Source of the DNA: Baffinella frigidus
Taxonomy: Eukaryota > Cryptophyceae > Cryptomonadales > Baffinellaceae
Direction of reading: 5' to 3'
DNA length: 11,142 nucleotides
NCBI GenBank assembly: GCA_026770585.1
Contig: MU647169.1
Coordinates: forward strand, 151,962 to 163,103
Below, in pieces: positions 5,464 through 11,018 of the stretch (its first letter is position 1; each line of letters starts with the position of its first letter). A program made the position numbers and the translations under genes. The notes under the pieces were generated by a model. It had not been told where the DNA came from. It searched no databases and saw only the letters and a list, made by a program, of their open reading frames with translations.

Positions 5464-5539
5464 CCGCCGGCAGGCTCTTGAGCGCCCGCGTGACCGGTCA
5501 CGCGGACGCCGAAGCCAACTGTCCGAGGTGACTGCCTTG
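5464..5539 (-). mobile_element. Module X, inverted right copy (76 bp)
   Basis: Reverse complement of 4350-4425 with one mismatch, including the 20-bp palindrome. It abuts the left 44-bp direct repeat; 18 bases separate it from the right one. Near-identity suggests recent movement or gene conversion. Confidence 0.55.
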
Positions 5540-5557
5540 TCATGTTCCGCTCTCAGC

Positions 5558-5601
5558 TCGGCATGGCCACTCAAGGGATACCGCCACACCTAGAAAGGCA
5601 G
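5558..5601 (+). repeat. 44-bp direct repeat, right copy
   Basis: Identical to 5420-5463. The bases just outside differ on both sides. Confidence 0.97.
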
Positions 5602-5772
5602 TTTGAGCAATGCTCTCAAGGGGGTGGTTGGTTGGGGCGTTTGAGTGGCTGGGGACAGTTGGTATTGCTGGGTGGAGAATGGTGCGTTTGGAGGAGGTCC
5701 CACCCCCCCTCTTGATCAGGCAAGGAGGCTTGGTCGTTAGGTTTCCCAAGCCCAGTGTTCCTTCAGGACCTT
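5602..5772. other. Unassigned unique sequence
   Basis: GT-rich stretch (GGTGGTTGGTTGGGGCG) then CCTTCAGGACC before the next MITE. I see no gene. Confidence 0.4.
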
Positions 5773-5895
5773 TACAGGGGTACCTCGCTCATAAGAAACC
5801 GCCCCCCCCTAGCACCCTACAGTAGGCCTATGCCTAGGGCCCTATGGTGGTCCTAGGGGGGGGGGGCAGTTTCTTATGAGCGAGGTACCCCTGTA
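5773..5895 (+). mobile_element. MITE family 1, complete copy
   Basis: TACAGGGGTACCTCGCTCAT ... ATGAGCGAGGTACCCCTGTA with TA on both sides (123 bp including TA). The arms, including the C8/G10 runs, pair over roughly 42 bases around CTACAGTAGGCCTATGCC. The best reference copy in the window. Confidence 0.93.
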
Positions 5896-6326
5896 GGTTT
5901 GATTGCTCCCAACAGGGGGCACTTCGCCCCCGTTCTTTTGTACAGGGGGGCTTGATGTGATCCGAAAGGAAGCATGGCCTTTCTACGGAACAAGTTCCGG
6001 TGTCCGCCTATGTTGGGAGCTCGAAGAACCTAAAGGACCTAGACGAAAGACTCGGCAGAACTGGCTCTAGGGCGGGAAGGGTCCACAAGGCGTATAAAAG
6101 TTGATCCAAATAGTATCGCGCTCTCACACCCAGAATCGTTAACGAAGCCAGCACCAGAGGGGAAGGGTGTGTGTGTGTGAAGAGGTCCTTGAGGACCTTG
6201 ATGGTTGATTCAATCCCGCCAACGTAGCCTCTTTCTCTCTCTCTGTCTCTCACACACACTCTCTCTTTCTTTCTCTCTCTCTCTCTCGGACACCTCACCC
6301 TTCCGTGGAAAAAATCGGCAGAACCG
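5896..6326. other. Unassigned stretch with hairpins and CT/GT microsatellites
   Basis: Contains a hairpin AACAGGGGGC-ACTTC-GCCCCCGTT (5911-5933), a CGGAAC-AA-GTTCCG dyad (about 5983), a TATAAA-like GCGTATAAAAG (about 6091), a short GT run (about 6167) and CT/CA microsatellites (6228-6290). AGGTCC-TTGA-GGACCT is another small dyad (about 6182). GATTCAATCCCGCC here recurs near 6922 as AATTCAATCCCGCC. No convincing coding region. Confidence 0.5.
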
Positions 6327-6450
6327 TATCTCTTAAGTGGCGAGTATCTCTTAAGTGGCAAGTAGGCTCATGCGCCCTACCGTAGGGCACTAGGACCTGC
6401 CTAGGGCGAGTTAGGGTGAATATTCACCCTATGGGCACTTGCGGGATAGG
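6327..6450. mobile_element. MITE family 2, copy 2
   Basis: TATCTCTTAAGTGGC, present twice at the left, then AAGTAGGCTCATGCGCCCTA and GTAGGGCACTAGGACCTGCC matching 5346-5401. The right end CACTTGCGGGATA is a degenerate inverted match of the left. A 20-bp palindrome lies inside (6412-6431). Confidence 0.68.
6412..6431. repeat. 20-bp perfect palindrome
   Basis: TAGGGTGAATATTCACCCTA, perfectly self-complementary with no spacer. Confidence 0.98.
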
Positions 6451-6475
6451 AGGTGGGACCTTTAGGACCTTTTAG
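6439..6475 (+). repeat. 37-bp direct repeat, left copy
   Basis: TTGCGGGATAGGAGGTGGGA then CCTTTAGGACCTTTTAG. Matches 6661-6697 at 33 of 37 positions. The two flank family A copy 2 and a half MITE. Confidence 0.92.
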
Positions 6476-6611
6476 TCGCGGGGCCGCGCGCCACGTGATC
6501 GCGAGAGGCGTGCTGCCGCCAGCCTGTTCTCCGCCAGTCTGTTCTCTCTGCGCCAGGCTGTGCCACCTAGGAGGGAGCACAGCCGTCCCGTCCTGGGCAG
6601 GGACGGGACGA
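6474..6611 (+). repeat. GC-rich dispersed repeat family A, copy 2
   Basis: Matches 3827 onward: a shared 36-base start through CGCGAGAGGCG, and CACAGCCGTCCCGTCCTG. The interior has CCAGCCTGTTCTC/CCAGTCTGTTCTC duplications. No credible coding. Confidence 0.83.
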
Positions 6612-6617
6612 CGCTGC

Positions 6618-6660
6618 TACAGGGGTACCTCGCGCATAAGAATCGCGCATAAGAAACTCC
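6618..6660 (+). mobile_element. MITE family 1, truncated left end
   Basis: TACAGGGGTACCTCGCGCAT with an internal 13-base tandem duplication (CGCGCATAAGAAT / CGCGCATAAGAAA). It ends after AAACTCC, right at the second 37-bp repeat. Confidence 0.85.
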
Positions 6661-6697
6661 TTGAGGGATAGGGGGTGGGACCTTGAGGACCTTGTAG
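6661..6697 (+). repeat. 37-bp direct repeat, right copy
   Basis: TTGAGGGATAGGGGGTGGGA then CCTTGAGGACCTTGTAG. Pairs with 6439-6475, leaving a 185-base insert. Confidence 0.92.
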
Positions 6698-6710
6698 TGT
6701 GGCCGACGAG

Positions 6711-6770
6711 TACCAGCCAAGGCTGCCAATCAGTTTTTAAGCACCAGCGAAGGCTGCCAATCAGTTTCTG
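6711..6770 (+). repeat. Two-copy 31-bp tandem repeat
   Basis: ACCAGC(C/G)AAGGCTGCCAAT then CAGTTT occurs at 6712 and 6743. Confidence 0.93.
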
Positions 6771-6794
6771 AAACCACTAAACTGGCAGTGTGGG

Positions 6795-6867
6795 CCAGTT
6801 TGGTTGTTGAAAACCTGGGTGAAAAGGCCCACGCACCAGCCAGTTTCAGTTTTCAACAAAAAACTGG
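6795..6867. repeat. Inverted repeat with 34-base loop
   Basis: CCAGTTTGGTTGTTGAAAAC (6795-6814) pairs with GTTTTCAACAAAAAACTGG (6849-6867), one small bulge or mismatch region. A nested AAACTGGC/GCCAGTTT dyad lies just upstream (6779-6801). Confidence 0.9.
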
Positions 6868-7130
6868 TTCTCGTGCGACTGGCTGCTTGGTTCTCGTCGA
6901 CCAAACTAGGGCCTTCAGGATTAATTCAATCCCGCCTTTTTTTGAAAGGGGGTCCTCTGATTTCCAGGGGTTCCCACATGTAAAAGATCACTTAAAAGTG
7001 ACCGTTACCAATTGTATGACCCACTCCTTCGAATAGCCGTATCCGAAGAAACAAGTCATCTCTCCGTTTCTTCGGAAAGGTGGGTGGGTGGGTGGAGGCA
7101 GCGCGTTGGTCAGTAATCAGGTGAAGCCTA
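6868..7130. other. Unassigned sequence with hairpin and GGTG microsatellite
   Basis: Holds an 11-bp perfect hairpin TCCGAAGAAAC/GTTTCTTCGGA (7042-7076, 13-base loop) and (GGGT)4 at 7079-7095. No gene seen. Confidence 0.55.
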
Positions 7131-7218
7131 CTGAGGGGGGCCCGTTTCTTAAGGCTCATAGACTTTTGTATCACTCAACTCAAGGCTCAAGGCCCTGTTT
7201 TAGGACCTGCATCGAGAG
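7131..7218 (-). repeat. Dispersed repeat family C, copy 2 (inverted)
   Basis: The reverse complement starts CTCTCGATGCAGGTCCTA and runs through GAGTGATACAAAAGTCTATG and CCTTAAG. It then extends as ACGGGCCCCCCTCAG, matching copy 3 (ACGGGCCCGCCTCAG) but not copy 1. Confidence 0.85.
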
Positions 7219-7399
7219 TAATAAAAAAGAAAAAGAAGCCTAGTGGCAGCGCTCCGGGGCGTGCGCGCAGTTCCAATGAGAGTGATCCACTTAGTGCTAT
7301 CAAGTGCGGTCCACTTAATTTGAGTCGTTGGAAAGTCAAATGTGGTACAACCGCCGGGGAAGGAGCCATGGGGTACAACTACATGCAGCCGGATGGAGG

Positions 7400-7424
7400 A
7401 GTCGGCTCCCTACAGGAGCCGACT
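7400..7424. repeat. 10-bp perfect stem-loop
   Basis: AGTCGGCTCC - CTACA - GGAGCCGACT. A 5-base loop; a strong RNA hairpin if transcribed. Confidence 0.97.
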
Positions 7425-7485
7425 TGAGTTGAACTGGTTAAAAGATCTGAGGATCGGGTAACTAACGCGGCTCCTCCCTTTTCAG

Positions 7486-7581
7486 GAACCCAAGGGAATG
7501 ATAGGTCTACAAAACCGTGGACTTATTGAGTCGGATCGGTTCACCGATCCAACTCCGCCCGGAATGATAGGTCTAAACTGA
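7486..7581 (+). CDS. Possible terminal exon (31 codons + stop)
   Basis: Preceded by GTAACTAACGCGG and CTCCTCCCTTTTCAG: a TACTAAC-like branch site about 20 bases before the AG and a good polypyrimidine tract. In phase 0 the frame reads EPKGMIGLQNRGLIESDRF then TDPTPPGMIGLN and TGA. GGAATGATAGGTCTA is repeated in frame at 7495 and 7561 (22 codons apart), giving GMIGL twice. A GGATCGGT/ACCGATCC hairpin lies between them. I cannot identify the upstream exon or the protein. Confidence 0.28.
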   Translation, partial: EPKGMIGLQNRGLIESDRFTDPTPPGMIGLN

Positions 7582-7957
7582 TGAGACCAGATCGTTATTT
7601 CGTTATTTCGTCTTATTTAAACAGGATTGTCGGTGTCAGCCCATGCCATCAACAGACTCGGTCGGGTTCACCACTTTATCCACTGCCTTCCCACGAGATG
7701 GGGAAGACAGATGGCTACCGCCTGATCAATAGTTCTGTCAAAATTCGTGGGCCTACCAGACCTCTCCTTCTTCTTCGTCGTTGACTTCATCTGCGCCAAT
7801 CTTCGGGGAGCGTCCCTCGGAGACAGACTGAGCGGGGTATAACATGGACCGACCACAGTCTGGTAATGGCACGGGTTAGGCAACAATGGCGAATTCCTCT
7901 TTCACAAATTCAGTAATCAGTAATTTAGTAGGGTCCACTTGTCGTCATACTTGGCCA

Positions 7958-8033
7958 CCACTTAGTGCGGCTAAGTGGATGAGAGTGATCCACTTAGCCG
8001 CACTAAGTGGATCACTCTCATCATCACTCTCAT
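7958..8033. repeat. Nested palindrome cluster
   Basis: Order A-B-A'-B'-B'. A is CCACTTAGTGCGGCTAAGTG plus G (7958-7978), B is ATGAGAGTGAT (7979-7989), A' (7990-8010) is the exact reverse complement of A, and B' is ATCACTCTCAT (8011-8021), partly repeated again to 8033. A itself has 8-bp inverted arms (CCACTTAG/CTAAGTGG), so several alternative hairpins are possible. Confidence 0.97.
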
Positions 8034-8064
8034 CCAGCCCCAGAGACAACTTGTTTCCGTCGAC

Positions 8065-8211
8065 ATGGCGAAATTCAAAAGCACGCCGATTGCCAGAGTC
8101 CTCACCACGCAAGAGTGTAATACTGACCTGGGAAAACAAGTCGGTTCACACGGAATTTGTATCAACTTTGCGAAATTTCGATTTTTCTCGGCGGATAATG
8201 TTGACTTATGA
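8065..8211 (+). CDS. Small ORF, 48 aa, doubtful
   Basis: ATG in CGTCGACATGG context, reading MAKFKSTPIARVLTTQE to a stop at 8209-8211 (FFSADNVDL). Mixed composition, but GC3 is much lower than in the exons of Region 1 or the ORF at 8653. GACATGGCGAA echoes the exon-like copy at 201-211. I give it little weight. Confidence 0.15.
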   Translation: MAKFKSTPIARVLTTQECNTDLGKQVGSHGICINFAKFRFFSADNVDL

Positions 8212-8592
8212 ACTTTTCAAAATAGCCAGATTCGCTCTTGCGTGGCAGTTCTCAAAGTTTTCATTTTTCAAAACTCACGTCACCCCCCCCCCGCCCGCAA
8301 ATCTCGCCCCTCCTCCCCCAGCGGCCGGTCAAGGAGCCTCGAATTTCCTCACCTCCTTTCCCGCCCTTTTCGCCACAAACTTCCCCTTCAGTTCTTCAGT
8401 TTTCAGTTCCGCCTCCTCAGACCCTACGAAGCTTCGTAGGGTCTCTCCTGCCTCCTCCATTTTAGGTTTAGGTTGCAATATTACGACAGACGCAGAAGCC
8501 GTTAAAAAACACATGATGCCATTTACATACCATCGTTGGGGGGGGGTTTCTACACCCACAAATGAAATAATAAGGTTTTTTACTACAGAGCC
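8212..8592. other. Non-coding or unassigned stretch
   Basis: Runs of C (8281-8291) and G, CT-rich segments and a 26-bp palindrome. An overlapping long frame through 7886-8647 crosses the nested palindromes and has ordinary codon use, so I do not call it. Confidence 0.5.
8419..8444. repeat. 26-bp perfect palindrome
   Basis: Self-complementary over 26 bases with centre ACGAAGCTTCGT, arms starting AGACCCT and ending AGGGTCT, no spacer. Flanked by GCCTCCTC (8411) and GCCTCCTCC (about 8450). Confidence 0.98.
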
Positions 8593-8652
8593 ATGTCGCT
8601 CCACCGTCTGTCTATTCACCGCAAGGGATTTTTACCACAGCGGCTGACAACC

Positions 8653-9210
8653 ATGCAGTCGCGATCGGGAAAAACTTTTCCCGCGCGGTCACCGTCTTCG
8701 GAACCATCACCGTCTACACACACATCACCGTCCAACACCCAAAGCATGGACGAGCAGTACCGCCCTTCCAGCCCGCCCGAGCACGCCATCCTCACCATCC
8801 AGCGCGTGCAAGCCCGGCGGGAGCTCCCACCGCCCCACGTCCCTGAGCCGCGTGGGTTTCTGATGATCGGCGGCGCCCTCTCCGCATTTTCCGCGTACCC
8901 ACGCCCCGCAGCGCGATCCTTCTGCTGCAACGCCTTCGACCAGGGGACATCGGCGGCCGCGGCGAGCACCTTCTCCTGCAGAACCAGCGCCCTGGTGGCG
9001 CAGGAGGTCGAGAGCTCGGGCAGGAGCCGCGACGGTTCCAAGACAACGTCTTTCTTCGCAGGAGGCCCGTTCAAGCGGGCAGCGGCACAGAGGAAGGTCA
9101 AGGCTTCTCACAAGAAGACGAACAAGACTACTTCTCGCAAGCCCTGGCAAGCGTCCAGCTCGCCGAGCGTCGCCACGTCGCCTTTTCTGCCTGGTCTTCG
9201 CCAACCGTGA
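8653..9210 (+). CDS. Hypothetical basic Ser/Pro-rich protein (185 aa)
   Basis: The best uninterrupted ORF in the window. ATG lies in ACAACCATGC and a CCACAG acceptor-like site is 12 bases upstream. An in-frame ATG at 8593 would add 20 residues with lower GC3, so I prefer 8653. Residues 1-40 are Ser/Thr/Pro-rich and likely disordered. 32-55 (MDEQYRPSSPPEH, AILTIQRVQARR) have almost all G or C in third positions, a good coding sign. 69-115 are Ala/Ser/Phe-rich with three Cys. 141-163 form a Lys/Arg cluster (KRAAAQRKVKASHKKTNK), possibly nuclear-localising or nucleic-acid-binding. No family recognised. Two other frames and the minus strand are also open across part of it, so coding is likely but not proven. 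Confidence 0.5.
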   Translation: MQSRSGKTFPARSPSSEPSPSTHTSPSNTQSMDEQYRPSSPPEHAILTIQRVQARRELPPPHVPEPRGFLMIGGALSAFSAYPRPAARSFCCNAFDQGTSAAAASTFSCRTSALVAQEVESSGRSRDGSKTTSFFAGGPFKRAAAQRKVKASHKKTNKTTSRKPWQASSSPSVATSPFLPGLRQP

Positions 9211-9559
9211 GCGAACAAGCCGGTGGGGTCTTTGCTCGACTGCAACTTTGTCGCGCGATGCAAGACGGCGCGCCCTCGCCCTCGAGCTCTGGGCCCTAGG
9301 CTCTGGGGCCTACCGACACCCAGCCCGTCGCCGGCGAGGACCCCGGAGCGAGCACGGACAACGACGAGGATGGGGGGGGCGGACATATCCTCCGCCCCCC
9401 CGTACAACGACTACGCGCCTGCACTCTGCACGCCCCCGTCTCTTGGACGGGGTCGTGCACATGACCCTTCGGGGTTCTCGGGCTGGTGCCCTGCACAGCC
9501 CATGCACCTCTCGTGCCCCCTGGTGAAGCTTGACGCTGTCGTGTTTTCGTGTTCGTGTC
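9211..9559 (+). other. Hairpin-rich 3' region of the 8653 ORF
   Basis: Between the ORF stop and the first AATAAA lie strong hairpins: GGGGGGGCGGA-CATATCC-TCCGCCCCCCC (9373-9401), a 13-bp hairpin with one mismatch (9427-9459), ACCC-TTCG-GGGT (about 9465-9476) and GGGC-TGGT-GCCC (9480-9491). It may be a 3' UTR or a structured RNA. Confidence 0.5.
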
Positions 9560-9565
9560 AATAAA
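9560..9565 (+). promoter_or_regulatory. Polyadenylation signal candidate 1
   Basis: AATAAA in GTGTCAATAAAGAGGTCT, about 350 bases after the stop of the 8653 ORF, followed by a CT-rich tract. Confidence 0.5.
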
Positions 9566-9649
9566 GAGGTCTTCTCTCTCTACCTCCCCATAGGTCCTGC
9601 TCACACGCAGCCTCCGTGGAGGTGCATACATGGCGGCCTTGGTGGTACT

Positions 9650-9655
9650 AATAAA
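9650..9655 (+). promoter_or_regulatory. Polyadenylation signal candidate 2
   Basis: AATAAAGGTCTCTCT, 90 bases after candidate 1. Both share AATAAAG, GGTCT and a CT tract, suggesting a duplicated 3' end. Confidence 0.45.
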
Positions 9656-9682
9656 GGTCTCTCTCTCTCTCTCTCTCTCTCT
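9656..9682. repeat. (CT)n microsatellite
   Basis: About 12 CT units directly after AATAAAGG. Confidence 0.96.
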
Positions 9683-9908
9683 GGTGAGGGTGCCCGCCGC
9701 TGTCTCCTTACGTGCTGGGGGGGCGCGCGCAGACCCGTGCCAAACCCCCGCTATCATTCCTCGCGAACAACGACACCCAGCACTGCCCGAGGGTGATATC
9801 GGAGGCCTATTCCTGGAAACATAGGACCCTGCACCCTAGACACGGTGCGCGTCCTTCTCTGCGAGTGACCAGGAGCGCATTCCGTGTGGAGGGTGCGTGC
9901 GCTCTCTC
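9683..9908. other. Unassigned sequence
   Basis: Moderate GC, several open frames, none convincing. Borders the next MITE. Confidence 0.4.
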
Positions 9909-10029
9909 TACAGGGGTGCTTCGCTCATAAGAAACCGCCTCCCCCCAGGACCCTTCAGTAAGCCTATGCCTAGGGCCCTACGGTGGTCCTAGGGGGGTGG
10001 ACGTTTCTTATGAGCGAGGTACCCCTGTA
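9909..10029 (+). mobile_element. MITE family 1, complete copy
   Basis: TACAGGGGTGCTTCGCTCAT ... ATGAGCGAGGTACCCCTGTA, flanked by TA on both sides. The right flank GTAGGTTT is shared with the copy at 5773. The left arm has small changes (GCTTCG, CCTCCCCCCAGG). Confidence 0.92.
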
Positions 10030-10034
10030 GGTTT

Positions 10035-10035
<1 letters not shown>

Positions 10036-10067
<32 letters not shown>

Positions 10068-10118
10068 GCACCCTCTCTCTCCCCCTCTTGCCCTCTCCCT
10101 CTCCCTCTCTCTCTCTGC
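10036..10118. repeat. CT/CA compound microsatellite
   Basis: CT units, then CACACACACGCACACACGCA, then CCCTCT units. Confidence 0.96.
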
Positions 10119-10472
10119 CCAGGAATCGGATCAAAAGACGCATGGCGCGCATACACGCGTCGTCCCTACTCAGGCACCGCCTCGGGGGGAAGGCAACGAT
10201 GGTGTCAGGCCGTGTTGGCATGCATGCAGCCGTCTTTCAATACAGGGGTTCCTCGCTGCCGACACATCTTCCGTGTGGGGGGGTGCCTAGCTCTGCCTCG
10301 GTAAAACTCGGCTCGTCATAAATGTGTTTCAGTTGACCTTTTGTGCTGGATTTCCTGCTCTTGATGTATGCTATGGCGAGCCCAGGTTGAGTCGGACAGA
10401 GGTAGAATGCATGGCGGCCGTGTTGGCATCAAGACACGTCTCTTTACACGTACACCGCCCCCCCTGTGGTTT
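10119..10472. other. Unassigned sequence with solo MITE end
   Basis: TACAGGGGTTCCTCGCT at 10241-10257 is a lone MITE family 1 terminus. GGCCGTGTTGGCAT occurs at 10209 and again near 10417. No convincing gene. Confidence 0.5.
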
Positions 10473-10519
10473 TCTCTCTCTCCCTCTCCCTCTCGCTCTC
10501 TCTCTCTCTCTCTCTCTCG
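10473..10519. repeat. CT-rich microsatellite
   Basis: CTCTCTCCCTCTCCCTCTCG then about nine CT units. The preceding CCTGTGGTTTTCTCT is echoed by CTTGTGGTTTCCG just after. Confidence 0.95.
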
Positions 10520-10586
10520 CAACCCTTGTGGTTTCCGATGGTTTCTCTCGAAGGCACGCGCAGCCCTTACAGGTGCTTGCCCCGAG

Positions 10587-10706
10587 TACAGGGGCACCTC
10601 GCTCATAAGAAATGGCCTCCCTGTAGGACCCTACGGGAGGCCCATGCCTTGGGCCCTATGGTGGTCCTAGGGGGGTGGGCGTTTCTTATGAGCGAGGTAC
10701 CCCTGA
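10587..10706 (+). mobile_element. MITE family 1, complete copy
   Basis: TACAGGGGCACCTCGCTCAT ... ATGAGCGAGGTACCCCTGAA. The right TA has become AA. The arm interior is diverged on the left (AATGGCCTCCCTGTAGGACC). Confidence 0.92.
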
Positions 10707-10804
10707 ACAGTCGACGTAACGGCCCGAGGCGGGCTCGTCCTGGCCTAGGTCCTCTCATCAAGACACCTTCCCCGCCAAGTCTTTTTTCGTGCTCCTCTTT
10801 ATTA

Positions 10805-10871
10805 CTCTCGAGCCTTAAGTCGAGTGATACAATACATGTAGTCTATGCGCCTTGAGACGGGCCCGCCTCAG
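10805..10871 (+). repeat. Dispersed repeat family C, copy 3
   Basis: CTCTCGAGCCTTAAGTCGAG, then TGATACAATACATGTAGTCT and CGCCTTGAG, ACGGGCCCGCCTCAG. It lacks the roughly 23 bases after CTCTCGA found in copies 1 and 2. Confidence 0.82.
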
Positions 10872-10892
10872 CTCTATGGTAAGGCACTCCAC

Positions 10893-10929
10893 CCCCTCAA
10901 AAGTGGCGCTCAGCTCCCCTCAAAAGTGG
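10893..10929 (+). repeat. 14-bp direct repeat pair
   Basis: CCCCTCAAAAGTGG at 10893-10906 and 10916-10929. Confidence 0.95.
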
Positions 10930-11018
10930 ACAAGGTCGACCACAGACCTGGAGAATTTTTTAGCGCCTTTTTTGAGAGCAGCGCGGCCGCGCGAAAGGAT
11001 CGTCACATGGTCCACCTT

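Larger units (their letters stand above)
7276..8021. mobile_element. Candidate 746-bp element with perfect 22-bp inverted ends
   Basis: 7276-7297 (ATGAGAGTGATCCACTTAGT, then GC) and 8000-8021 are exact reverse complements. The right end also carries a nested palindrome cluster with the same sequence. Inside are a perfect hairpin (7400-7424), a branch-site/acceptor (7459-7485) and a short ORF. No transposase motif recognised. No clear target-site duplication. It could instead be two scattered copies of a short inverted-repeat element. Confidence 0.45.

Noticed and set aside
4951-5825. Small ORFs containing YLAHKKPPPPRTLQ-type peptides, and similar GTSLIRN or MSEVPLY peptides elsewhere
   Set aside because: They are translations of the MITE inverted ends and recur in every frame with the element.
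6091-6100. TATAAA as a core promoter
   Set aside because: No gene follows at a suitable distance, and a single AT-rich hexamer is not enough.
7560-7615. CTGATGAG (7578) as part of a hammerhead ribozyme
   Set aside because: No GAAA strand or matching stems at the required spacing on either strand.
7886-8647. 253-aa + frame
   Set aside because: It runs through the nested palindrome cluster, the 26-bp palindrome and the C-run, has ordinary third-position composition and no recognisable domain.
8616-9204. Minus-strand frames opposite the 8653 ORF (about 160 aa each)
   Set aside because: The + strand frame has the clearer GC3 pattern and a better start context. The minus frames look like GC-rich shadows, though I cannot exclude them fully.
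8840-9292. Alternative + frame across the 8653 ORF, ending in an acidic EDEQD-type segment
   Set aside because: It would need a frameshift near 8840 and has weaker third-position GC than the uninterrupted frame.
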